Of a DNA stretch of 64,000 nt, positions 46,064 through 56,574 are shown piece by piece. A program made the translations under genes and the position numbers. The stretch covers positions 806,001 to 870,000 of the forward strand of contig JAJTUQ010000001.1 of the NCBI GenBank assembly GCA_021399445.1, given 5' to 3'. This DNA comes from Xylogone sp. PMI_703 (Eukaryota; Ascomycota; Leotiomycetes). Below the pieces are notes generated by a model. It worked only from the letters and a program-made list of their open reading frames with translations, was not told the DNA's origin and made no database searches. Position 1 is the stretch's first letter. The number at the start of each line of letters is the position of its first letter.

Positions 46064-47032
46064 TTACAAGGCCCGCTTGCTTTCTTCTAGGGTCTCTAAA
46101 TAGTCTCTCACAGACTGCACAAACGATTTGTCCTGCTTCATTCCCAATGATAACCCCAGACTGTTATCAAAATCATCTGCCCAGGAATATAGAAGAGGCT
46201 GCAACGATGGAACCTCTTCTTCTCTCACAAATGCCAATTTTTCTTTTCCTCCAACTTCCTCAAGGGCGTCGAGCATATCCTGCACAGTGACTGCAAATCC
46301 TGGAACATTTACTGACCTTCGGTGAGAAGGAAGTGAATCACGAGGCAGTTTGAGAGCAAGAAGAACATTATAGACTAATGTCTTCGGGGAGCACATCCAA
46401 TGTCTCCATGAGCGGTCCTTGAGTGGCACCACGCAGACTTCTCCATTCATGGGTTCTCGAATGATACCAGACAGAAACGCCGTGACCGCTGGACTGGGCG
46501 CACCGGGACGTATGGAAATGGTAGGAAATCGAAGAGAAAAACCATTGATGAGATTTAGGCGAGTATAATCGTTGATCAGGGTTTCACAAATGACCTTTTG
46601 GCAACCATAAGACAGCTCAGGGGTTGGTATGTCCCTCTCTGTCACTCCTTTCTCAGGAACCGGGCTTCCGTAAACGGCCTCGCTAGAAGCATATATAACT
46701 CGGATTCCAGGACATAGCTTTGATAGGTTATCCAGTAGTGCCCATGTTGCTTTGACGTTAACGCGATATCCTAGCTCCAGGTTGGCTTCAGCAGCGGAAG
46801 ACATGATGCCATGCAGAAAGATAGCAGCGTCCAAATCTTTATGGATGACATTCTCAGAAGCTTCCACAAGGTCAGCCTTGATTGGTTTGGCGTTCTTGGG
46901 GTATTTTGAGCCCCAAGGTATGGGTGGCTCAATCACATCAGTAAGGATGAGTTCGTTCGTCTCGTCTTCCAGAAGGGCTTTGGAGACGATCTGTCCAATG
47001 AAGCCTGCTGCACCAGTCACGAGAATCCGCAT
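46064..47032 (-). CDS. NAD-dependent epimerase/dehydratase family, D-erythronate dehydrogenase (DenD)-like
   Basis: Single-exon gene of 322 residues starting MRILVTGAAGFIGQIVSKAL, an extended-SDR Rossmann motif (GxxGFIG). The active-site pair is in ELSYGCQKVICE (Tyr-x3-Lys), and the block SIRPGAPSPAVTAFLSGIIREP is characteristic of the DenD subgroup rather than of nucleotide-sugar epimerases. Bacterial DenD oxidises D-erythronate to 2-oxo-tetronate, the first step of a pathway that continues through isomerase, kinase and decarboxylase or aldolase. Here it lies between an ACS transporter and a Zn2Cys6 factor. No DUF1537 kinase is visible in the window. The C-terminus is complete. Substrate identity is inference from the subgroup motif and neighbours. 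Confidence 0.83.
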   Translation of the reverse strand: MRILVTGAAGFIGQIVSKALLEDETNELILTDVIEPPIPWGSKYPKNAKPIKADLVEASENVIHKDLDAAIFLHGIMSSAAEANLELGYRVNVKATWALLDNLSKLCPGIRVIYASSEAVYGSPVPEKGVTERDIPTPELSYGCQKVICETLINDYTRLNLINGFSLRFPTISIRPGAPSPAVTAFLSGIIREPMNGEVCVVPLKDRSWRHWMCSPKTLVYNVLLALKLPRDSLPSHRRSVNVPGFAVTVQDMLDALEEVGGKEKLAFVREEEVPSLQPLLYSWADDFDNSLGLSLGMKQDKSFVQSVRDYLETLEESKRAL

Positions 47033-47877
47033 GGCTCTTTTTTTCCTGACAAATTTCTAGATAATAAAAAGTCCTAATCTTGTCAATATGTGTGCCCAAG
47101 TATGATTTATTAGCTATTCATATTAAAAGCGTGAGCCGAATCTTCGGGTCATGTCTAGCACCAAGGTACTCCGCAACATCATTGCCCCGGCACGCCGGCG
47201 TACCCCATTCTCCGCAGCATTATTGAGCCGTGAGGATCATAACAATTCATATCCAGAAGTCAAAATACGTAATCAATTTCCATTCACAGACCATCTGAGA
47301 AGGTCGCCAGCTGATATCCAGGGTTCTAGTGGTCTTGTCCAACTGGATTTGACGCTGAAAGAACGCCTGATTGACATGTGCATGAGTCCTTAATGCCTTC
47401 GATTCGGCGCTCTAGGGACAAAACTCCTTGAATACCAATTGGATCTGTATGTAGGAGCTGGGTCTTCAATAATCCCTGATCATATTGGTTATGCATCATA
47501 AACCCCGCATCTCACCCCCGCGTTCTGTAGGCTTTGATTAGATGAGGCGCATCTGGTTTAGCTGCAACCCCTGGGCAATCTAGTGGCGTGGTAGAGGCAA
47601 CAGAGCACTTCAAGCACTTGACATCTTCTAATACACTTCTACTGCGCTCCAGTAACTCGTATTTGCTGTGTTAAGAGCCAAATGTTCATCTCTTAGCTAT
47701 GTAAAGTCCTTGCATAAGCCAAGTACCAAAGTTCATCCCGGCTCTACATCGGCATGTAGCCTGCGGAGTCAGACTAATAGACCATCACTAAAACTGTTTC
47801 CGCCTCTTCCACTTAGTTTTTTTTTTCGCTGAGTAACATCCAGCGTACAAGTAATCTCTAGGCGACAACAGTGTGTC
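47033..47877. promoter_or_regulatory. Divergent promoter region of the DenD-like gene and the Zn2Cys6 factor
   Basis: 845 bases. It contains CCGG-CACG-CCGG at 47187-47198, an inverted CGG-N4-CCG pair. An open frame of 80 codons (47151-47393, starting MSSTKVLRNIIAPARRR) has no family motif; it could be a small basic-leader protein but is not supported further. A short T run (47818-47826) precedes the factor's start. Confidence 0.4.
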
Positions 47878-50008
47878 ATGTCGACCCCGGTTCAGGAACA
47901 TGCAGATATGGATACGGAGGTAAATGTAGGTGGAGGTGTAGATTCATCCACTAATACTCTCGCGCCATCCGGTAAGCGGATGAAGGTACTCTCGAAGGCG
48001 TAGGTGTCACTCGAAATTGCTACCGCAATGCTTCCTGGCTAACCTTCACATAGCTGTGAGTCCTGCAAGGCTAAGAAATCAAGATGTGACAGCTCCCGTC
48101 CACAATGCGACACATGCCGCAAGAAAGGTGAAAGGATGCGAGACCTGCTTGGATAAATCACATATACTAAGATTTCGCTCAGGATTTACTTGCGTCTATC
48201 GAGAAAAAGGTCGGCCTGGTCTGCGGCCAGGGTATGGAAAGTCCATTGAGCATCGTTTGGCTCTACTCGAAAACAACATGGAGAAGATGAACCAGTCCGT
48301 ACAGGATGTACTCAGCCACGTTAGAACCACGAGCATCGAGGCAAATACATCTCTCCACACACCAGACTCCGGGGCTTCTGTAGCTAGGCCTGCCAGTGAT
48401 TCTCAGTCGACTACAACCGGCCACGCTCCATTGTGGGAGACATGGCAACAACTACCTGATGTCACCTCGCTAGCCTCCAGTCCAATGGCAGAACGACTGC
48501 CTCCTGCTCCAAATATGCTGACAATAAATATGGCCGAGAGTGGATTACCTCCTATGGAGGTACTACAAGAGCTTGTAGATTTGTTTTTTGAAATGATATA
48601 TCCCTGGGTCCCCTTATTCTATAAACCAAGCTTCATAGCCAATCTGTTTGCACCAGACCGTCAAATCTTACTTCACGCAATTGTAGTAATTGCATTCCGC
48701 TTTTGGAGAGAACCTGAGCCCTCGGTTGAAGTTAGAGATTCCTATGTGAAAGTATCCAGGGATAGGATCTTACTGAAGACTATCGACACTTGTTCGGTCA
48801 TCTCAACTCAAGCACTCGCTCTCCTAGCATTGGACGCCCTAAGTCAAGGACCAGGTCCCAGAACGTGGAATATTATGTCCATGCTAGTCACAACGGTTAG
48901 ACATCTAAGCCTGGCGAAGAGCTTCCCTTCCCCAAGCGCTGAGACGACCACCCCACTGGTACGAAATGAGGATCCCGATGACGACTTAAATCTATCCATT
49001 ATCGAGACGGAAGAGAAGCGACGCCTCTTCTGGGTTGTTTACAGCCTCGATCGCTTTTCCAGTGTTTCGCATGGCCAACCTGGAGGAACCGATACGAAAA
49101 ATATCAAATTGCCATACCCAGCAAACGACGCGGACTGGGGGCAAGCAGTCATGCCTGAATGGTTTCAGCTATCGTCACCTTCAAAGCCAATGCATATAAA
49201 CTGTGGCAGCAATCTATGGCACCACTATATAGACCTATTGGCGTTGATGGACCGAACTAATCTCCTTTTAATTCAACCCTTCAACTTTTCTCTTCCTGCT
49301 CATTGTCAAGAATGGCAGAGCAACTTCAGGCGGCTGGACAGCAATCTATCTACCTGGTTTGAAAGCCTCCCAAGAGAAGTTCGAGAGTCACCGGCAAGTT
49401 TCAACGCCATGTGGGTTCTGGCCCACGCCACTTTTCATCTGATTAGCATACGCATGTATACGGTAGCTGCATTCCCATCCACCACTTCCCCTTACCTGCC
49501 GCCATCTTCGTCAGCACGTGGTCGATGCCGACGAGCTGTCAGGGAGGTCGCATCTCTAACAGCTTCATTACAACCTCGTGAAATTAGCCAGCTCGGACCA
49601 ATGTTTGCCTTTGTTGTGTGGGTTGCTGCGAGAAGTATGGTTATTTTATGGACCACAGGCTACGAAAATTCTTACGGTAGTACACCCAAGGATCTGGAAA
49701 CTCTGATGACTGGCCTGCAACAACTCGCACTATGCTGGCCATGTGCGCAACGCTATATTAACATTATTCAACTAATTCTTGACACGAAGAATAACCCTGG
49801 TGGTCCTACGGGTTTGGATATTTTCAATGATACGAGACGGACTGCCTATGGACTTCAAAGCCGGCTGGGGACAGTCCCAGGACATCCAATCACGGAAATC
49901 TATTCCCATCCGTTTGACTTCTTAGATGTAAGCAGTTTCGATATAAGCGATCTAACAACTCCATGGGGTGGAACTTTCGGATCAGAAATTGAGAGCGATT
50001 GGTTATAA
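47878..50008 (+). CDS. Zn2Cys6 transcription factor with fungal-specific factor domain
   Basis: Three exons: 47878-47999, 48054-48127 and 48183-50008, totalling 2022 nt (673 residues). Splicing produces KACESCKAKKSRCDSSRPQC then CDTCRKKG-FTCVYREKGRPGL, a full C-x2-C-x6-C...C-x2-C-x6-C zinc cluster, followed by a short coiled-coil-like dimerisation segment (EHRLALLENNMEKMNQSVQ). The large exon has the PF04082 region: LPPMEVLQELVDLFF, YPWVPLFYKPSF, and the signature RRLFWVVYSLDRFSSV. The N-terminal zinc cluster would bind CGG triplets. Position at the end of the aldolase-MFS-DenD group suggests it controls that module; control of the PKS is also possible. Nuclear. The open frame starting at 48017 misses the zinc cluster and is not the true start. 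Confidence 0.9.
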
Positions 50009-50876
50009 TAATGACTGGTAAGTACAAAACGCTTCTTCCGTTCGAAGCATCTAGCTAGCTTACACACCAGAAGATTTATAACTATACTTTCTCCTGCAAG
50101 ATAAGAATAACACTATCTATAATTACAGGAACTGCATCATCACGCATGTGTTCTTTGACTCTCTCTTTGATAGGCGACACTAAGCTTATGTACGCACTGT
50201 GGATATTGCTCAGTTACGTTTAGCATAGAAAATGCTATATTAGCAAAGGCAGTATAACAGTCATGGGTAGAAGCGGCTCGGCGTACTTACTAAATTAACT
50301 TCATGGGATACTGCGGTAGCAAGTAATGCTGCATGTGTCTAATAAAAGGTTATGTCAGCTTCTTTATGCTATCTTACGATATAGCTATTGGTGGTTGGCA
50401 AAGTCAAATACATTGCACTTCATATGTACTGAAGTGGCAATAGTCAACGATTTACAGCCGAGACCTGCGAATTAAAAATGGCTTAGTTGAAAGGCTCTGC
50501 AAAAGTGGTGGTGGCAGTGAAAGCAAATGCGGGCGGATATGGCTTGTAAGACGGGTTGACTATTCTACAGAGGAGCTTCAGTTAATTGGATGACAAGCAG
50601 CTTTAAAAAGCGAATGCGAAACACCAATAGAATTTCAGGCATTTCAGATGGCTTGAATGCGGTTTATATGTATTAGCAAATGGCTTTCTAGCAGGAGGAC
50701 TGTGGCAGGTAGAGCGATATCCAACGAGGTTCAAGCAGGCTAAGGCATTATGAAGGATCAGTAGCAATCAAATTCAATATATACCTAGAATCAGGATTTC
50801 TCGGTATCCAGAAATCTCAGGTGCTTTTTAATTACACCATACCATCTCTCTCACATAAAATCGACACTATTATTTT
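50009..50876. other. Intergenic region
   Basis: 868 bases between the Zn2Cys6 gene and the SDR. No coding frame of note. The second half presumably contains the SDR promoter. Confidence 0.4.
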
Positions 50877-51956
50877 ATGATGGCGAGCCTTATCGGCCTG
50901 CTCCGACTCTTCAAGCTCCCCTTTATTTCCCTCTCTAGTCCTCCCCTTACCACATTCAAAAACCAGACCGTTCTTATCACGGGTGCAAGCTCAGGTGTAG
51001 GGCTGGAAGCCGTCCGTCATTTCGTTCGCCTTGGGGCTTCTCGTGTAATTCTTGGTGCTCGATCAATTTCGAAAGGCCAAAATGCACTCAACGGTCTCAA
51101 TTTGCTCCCACCGCTTACTACCACAATAGATGTATGGGAAGCTGATTTAGACAGCTACGCCAGTGTTAAAGCCTTTGCGACTAAGTGTGAGAAGGAGCTT
51201 ACCAGGCTAGACGTTGCGATTATGAACGCGGGCATTGCAACTGGAAAATTTGAACTTAGTTCTGAAGGATGGGAAAAAACATTGCAAGTCAATGTCCTAT
51301 CCACTGCGCTTCTAGGTTGTCTATTGCTACCACAACTTATTAACTCAGCGAGGGCTCATGGGGGAAACACTCCACATCTTACAATCGTTGGAAGTGATGC
51401 TCACCTGCAAGCTAAGTTTCCAGATAGAAATAAAGAGAAGATTCTGGAAAGCCTAAATACTGAGGCTAGCTTTAAAGGTTATGAGTTCAATAGATATTGT
51501 GTGAGCAAGTTATTTGACGCATATATTGCCATCGAACTCGCAAACCTAAGTCCAACAATTGATGGGCGACACCTGGTGATTGTGAATTATGCTACGCCAG
51601 GATTCTGCAAGAGTGGTTTCTTGACAAAATCTGGAGATGTGCCATTGCCGTTGAAGATAGCTGAGAAGATACTTGCGAGGACGCCGGAAAGGGGGGCTTT
51701 GTGTTATGTTGATGCTGCTTGCAAGGGGGAGGAAAGCCACGGAAAATATTTGAACCATCAGACAGATTACAAGTATGTTTTTTGCTGCCGCAGCCTTATG
51801 TCCAATTCAGAGATGCTGACATTAATAAGACCAGGCGTTTTTGTTACAAGTGACGAGGGCATTAGGCTCCGGGCAAAAGTGTGGAAGGAGATACTTAGTA
51901 TCCTGGAGGAGAGCAATCCAGGATTCACAGTTACTAATTTGTCATCTAACGCCTAA
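50877..51956 (+). CDS. Short-chain dehydrogenase/reductase (retinol dehydrogenase-like)
   Basis: Open as 359 residues without splicing. An N-terminal hydrophobic stretch precedes LITGASSGVGLEAVRHF (cofactor loop TGxxxGxG), DVAIMNAGIATG (NNAG equivalent), the catalytic serine in IVGSDAH and YCVSKL (Tyr-x3-Lys). These match fungal SDRs annotated as retinol dehydrogenase/WW-oxidoreductase-like. A 57-nt stretch 51773-51829 has good splice signals (GTATGT, branch GCTGAC, AAG) and encodes a non-conserved insert; removing it keeps frame and gives DYKPGVFVTSDEG and a 340-residue protein, which fits the family better. Substrate unknown. It sits between the sugar-acid module and an aldo/keto reductase, with no clear functional link. 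Confidence 0.85.
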   Translation: MMASLIGLLRLFKLPFISLSSPPLTTFKNQTVLITGASSGVGLEAVRHFVRLGASRVILGARSISKGQNALNGLNLLPPLTTTIDVWEADLDSYASVKAFATKCEKELTRLDVAIMNAGIATGKFELSSEGWEKTLQVNVLSTALLGCLLLPQLINSARAHGGNTPHLTIVGSDAHLQAKFPDRNKEKILESLNTEASFKGYEFNRYCVSKLFDAYIAIELANLSPTIDGRHLVIVNYATPGFCKSGFLTKSGDVPLPLKIAEKILARTPERGALCYVDAACKGEESHGKYLNHQTDYKYVFCCRSLMSNSEMLTLIRPGVFVTSDEGIRLRAKVWKEILSILEESNPGFTVTNLSSNA

Positions 51957-52724
51957 AATTAGTCAGGAATTAGTTCACGAACGACTAGATCACTATTGGT
52001 AAAATATCTGTGGAGCGATATCTAGACACACTTAATTAAGCATAGACTTGGTGTATCACTATTGGTAAGCTACGGAATGCTTTAGCCGCGTAGTGAGAAC
52101 GGCTCATGGCTTATAGTAATCCAATGGCTTACTGTAATCATTCCAATGCACCGTGTAAGATTTTAGTGCATTTACCCTTTATGTAAAAAGCTTAAAACAC
52201 GAAGCATAACACAACTGCTGTTTAGCACTAGATAACGGCAGTGACTGCCAGTGCTATTCCCCCTCCATAATACTGATTACTCACAAGGGCAAAATTGAAG
52301 AATGTTGTAACCTTAGCACTGGTTCCGTGTATGACTTGAACAAGGCGCGTAAAGACGTTAAAATCTTAATTGGGAAATTTCGATGATTTTTCTGGCCTCA
52401 TATACTGGGGCTCAAGTAAATGGGAACATCAGACCAGGGCTTCTATGTATTGGGTGACAAGTATTATGGGGGGATTAATAATGAAAGTCAAAGAAAGTAA
52501 TGATATGAACTTTTTGATGATTTCCATACGAACGGCATTGGATGTGTTATTCGAGAGAACGGATAAGCGTTTAAAATGCATATTTACGTGCAACAGCTAC
52601 GGGGTGGGATGCCGATAAATCAAATGGAAATAAGTTAAGAGTTCAAGTTAGCCTATGGAAGTTGACAGGCCAATATAAATACTAATTCATTCAATGAAAC
52701 TATGTTAGTACTATCAATTCAAAC
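51957..52724. other. Intergenic region between convergent genes
   Basis: About 770 bases. Short imperfect repeats such as ATCACTATTGGTAA (near 51990 and 52056) are visible. No supported gene; the frame 52370-52618 shows no motif. Confidence 0.4.
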
Positions 52725-53789
52725 TTATTTTGACAAAGCAATAGTATCTGCGAACAACGAGCGTTCCCAACCAGGAGGATATCTGTCGCCAATCACTTCA
52801 AACTTAGCTACCAACCCACGAATTTCTTCGTTCTCCTCTGGGCTAAGATTAACCTGCAGCGCGCCCATGTTCTCATCAAAGTATTTTGTTTTTCTTGTTC
52901 CCGGAATTGGGATGATATCGAGCCCCTGAGCCAACAACCATGCCAAGGTCAGCTGGCCGGCAGTACATCCCTTGCGAGCAGCAATAGCCTGGATGTCCCT
53001 GACCAATTGCAAGTTACTATCAAAGTTCTCAGCGGAAAACCGTGGTATCCCTCTCCTAAAATCGTCCTCTTCGAGATCATCACGACTCTTGTATCGACCA
53101 GTTAACATTCCTCGGCCAAGAGGTGAATACGCAACCACGGCAATGCCTAACTCACGGCAAGTTCGAAGTAGATTTATTTCTGAGCTTTCGATTTCTAGGG
53201 CAAAAGGGCTGTATTCCACCTGCACAGCGGCAATATGGTGTACTGAGTCTGCACGCCGGATGGTTGCAGCAGATACCTCCGAGAGGCCAAGGTATCGTAT
53301 CTTGCCCTGTCTATATCATATCATTAGCCAAGTGGTATTGAAATAGCTGTCTTATACGTACTCTTTCAATTCAACCATAGCCTTTATCGTCTCCTCAATA
53401 GGGGTTTGGAAATCAACTCGGTGAACATAATATAGATCAATATAGTTAGTCTTGAGACGCTGTAGACTATTTTCGCACGACTGATGCACGAAATCTCGAT
53501 CATTTCTAGCCAGGCCGCTCCCAAGGTTACCAAATTTTGTCGCGAGGACTATCTGACTCCTCTTCTCAGGATTTCTTTCAAACCATTTCCCAAGTAACTG
53601 TTCACTGTCCCCGTAAGCATCCGAGGTATCCCAGAACCTTTCTCCTGCCTCATAGATATAGTCTAAGAACTTAAAACGCTCATCATCTGATTCAGTGGCT
53701 CCGTAGAATGCACTGAGACCCATTAAGCCAATCCCAATTGCGGTGACTTGAGGTCCATATTTTCCAAGTGCTCTAGTTGGGGGAGTCAT
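52725..53789 (-). CDS. Aldo/keto reductase
   Basis: Two exons, 53789-53362 and 53310-52725, totalling 1014 nt (337 residues), joined as ELKE-QGKIRYLGLSE. The AKR tetrad is visible: Asp and Tyr in WDTSDAYGDSE, Lys in LATKFG and His in YYVHRVD. The C-terminal cofactor block IPIPGTRK is intact. The sequence resembles the AKR13-like/YakC group, which reduces aldehydes and ketones with NADPH. Length is standard. It is convergent with the upstream SDR; a dead SDR lies on the other side. Substrate is unknown and membership of the polyketide cluster is not supported by position. Confidence 0.9.
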
Positions 53790-54845
53790 GGTTGGTGGTA
53801 TGCTGCATCAATGTCTGGGTATAAGATATTCTGATGGTCACTAGATATAAGTGATCGATGCTGGTGTCTTTCCATTATGGCCTTTATATACCCCGAAGAC
53901 ACAGGAACCGGTCCCAGTACCCCATAGCTCGGTTGGAATCTTATGGGCTCGTTCAGGATTAACCTGGTGACGCTGTTGGTTTCGATAATTGGGGATTCGT
54001 AGTGCGCTGTGCCACGCGAATGCGCATACGGAATCCTGATGTGGTCGCCACCTTGAGTAGTTAGAGCAATGGCAAGATGAAGACATACTACACATTTGAC
54101 ACTTAGTTTATTGAGCTTACTGAGTCAAAATATTCACACATTAGCGCCAGTTTGACAAGCTTCGGTCTTAGTTCAATATCGGATTTTACAGCGAAGCGAT
54201 GACGCCGATGGCTTCTTGCAATTCCCAACCAATAGAAATATACGAAATTCACATTCAGCTCTTGCTTTTTGTGGATTTCGGAGAAATGCAATACATGTCT
54301 CGTGTCAGATTTTAGTGCCGTCTTCGTTCAAGATACTGAAATACAATGGTTCATTCATCTTAAGCTTCACACCTAGTATCGCAACAGATAATGCTAACGC
54401 AGAGGTGAGCATCTCAACTCCCTCATTGTCGTTAACTTGGTGACATCAACATATGCAACCAGATTAATAATAATGTATCAATGCTGTGATAAGTTAATCA
54501 ATAATACATCTCACTATCGAGTCTAAAGAGATGGGTCATCATATCGTTAGTGGATGAAGGATTTTATTCTTAGGCTAAGTGGCCTCCTGTACATAAAGCC
54601 GATTTCCTAAGACCTTGCACGAAAAGTATCTTCTTTACTGGCTATATTTCCCCATGTACTGGGGGATAACATATAAATAACGCTATCTCCAAGATCTGTA
54701 ACGATACATTTCTCGAATGGGGCACCAAGCAACTAGATTCTATATAAGCCGATCAAAAGTAGACTATGTCCAAAATTTTCGATATTTAGAACAAAGTATC
54801 CCCTTTCAACTTCTAGCAACATTAACTAAATAATATCAACTCAAA
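53790..54845. other. Intergenic region
   Basis: About 1.05 kb without a supported gene, containing the AKR promoter and the start region of the dead SDR. Small open frames (53841-54095, 54216-54443) have no motifs. Confidence 0.4.
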
Positions 54846-55701
54846 TAGTTGTTTTAGTTACAGGGAGCTCCGGTGGGCTGGGTAACTCTGCGACCTGCCG
54901 AACTTGCGATTGCTAGGCATCGTGTCCATGCCAGTATACGTAACCCAACCAAGAATTCTCTTCACAGCCCATTGTGGATATTCGCCCAATTGAACTCGAT
55001 CTTACAAAGGAGGCATTTGACAACACCAACTTTTTCGAGGGACTGGATGAATTGATGTGTTGGTCCACACGGCAGGCCATACGTCCTCGTTGGAGTCATG
55101 CACCCCTGAACAACTTCTTTGCTGTTATGACATCAAAACAATAGGGTCATATTGTATAGCTCGTGTTGTTCTCCCATATATGCGGAAGACATGCTCCGGA
55201 AAACTCGTCTGGGTAGGCTCAATCAGCGCCAGGGGAGAAAACCGTCCCCTTCCGGGACCCTTTCCGGGACCATACTGTGCAGCAAAAGCTGGAGCTGATT
55301 CAATTGCAGTGAGTTATTCCAGTTGACTATTCCAATGGGGCACTAAATCCACCATCAACGTTCCAAGTGTGTTACTGATGACACAAATCACTTCGCACGT
55401 GCCGGAAAGGGGTCCGATGAACAAAGCGCGACCGAATATTTCGATGGTCCCTACTCTAGAGTTCCAGGCCGCGTGCTAAAAGGACTAAACAGTGATGGTC
55501 ATTCTGTTGCAACCGATGTTACCAAAAGTGGCAGAGGCAATTGTTGCAGCAGCTGATGCTCCAACTTGTTAAGCCCCTTTTAGGATCCACATTGATCCAG
55601 TGAACGATGGTATAAAAGTTATCGATGGAGTTCGAGATCTAGACCAAAGGGATCTCTATCAGAAGATCGCATTAGACGTCCCGCTTGGACTTCCAACGTG
55701 A
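54846..55701 (+). pseudogene. Decayed short-chain dehydrogenase
   Basis: SDR-like sequence can be followed across the region but only by changing frame several times. It begins VVLVTGSSGGLG (cofactor loop), then after a frame change ELAIARHRVHASIRNPTKNS, then LVHTAGHTSS, KLVWVGSISARG and PYCAAKAGADSIAVSY (active-site region), then NHFARAGKGSDEQSATEYF and a C-terminal IHIDPVNDG segment. Stops and frame changes occur in each third of the gene. Many similarity blocks survive, so inactivation looks fairly recent. The parent would be an NAD(P)-dependent oxidoreductase of unknown substrate. No ATG is evident at the expected start. Confidence 0.75.
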
Positions 55702-56574
55702 AAGAGCAAACATTGAAACGAGTACCTCAGAAAATCTGCTTAGCAATCAGGGATGATGACATTCATTTACCCGTGTTTTCAAATCTCAGTGCAACTATTA
55801 CTACACAACATCAAAGCTTCAAGAAATTCTAATTGAACTGCGTACAAAGCTTATTCCTAGTAATGTTTTCAAACCTATAATGCTTCGTTTGAGTCATTTA
55901 TACTTTATTCATTAGAATATGTGGTTTTCCTGAACACCTGGGAGATTCTCATATCTTTGAGTTCTTCTAGACTTTGATTAATTAGAACAGATTTGCGGAC
56001 AATTTTTGTGGACAAAGAAGTTTTCTCGTAGATCTTTCTTTCCCGTATTCCACGATTGTTTTTAATAGGCTACATGGATACTCAGCCAGCCACCAATAGT
56101 GTTCAAAATAGAAGCAAAAAAGCTATTGGCTTCTATACGAGCGCTTGAGTCTCTTTGCTATTAACGAGACTCATCCCTGGTACTTTGGGAGATTGTGTTG
56201 AAACGAGCGCTTGCCCAGAAGAGAGCTACTACCGCGCGTAGTTGCAAGCAATGGATGGCCTATCCTTGGAGCTGTAAACGGAAATAATAGACGCGATTTT
56301 CCATCAGTGACCGTAGAATCTTTTTTCAGCCTCTCGGGTTCCAGCCAAGAGAGCCTAAAATCTGACACGACAAGCTTAAGTATAAACGGGTAATTATTAA
56401 TTGCCAGATTGGAGCTAAATGCTAGGCGCTTTCTCTCCCATCCTACCATAAGAAAGCTTACTAATTAGCAAGCGCGACACCATAAACTAGTTTATCTACT
56501 GTGGCGTCTATGTGTGTCTAGATTCTCAGATCCGATCTATGAACTTTGTATACAACCTGCTGGAGAGAGAAACA
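55702..56574. other. AT-rich intergenic region
   Basis: About 870 bases between the dead SDR and the second zinc-cluster factor. No gene or repeat recognised. Confidence 0.4.

Noticed and set aside
47151..47393. 80-codon frame with a basic N-terminus in the DenD/TF promoter
   Set aside because: Could be a small mitochondrial protein, but no homology signal or extension can be seen; kept only as a note in the promoter entry.
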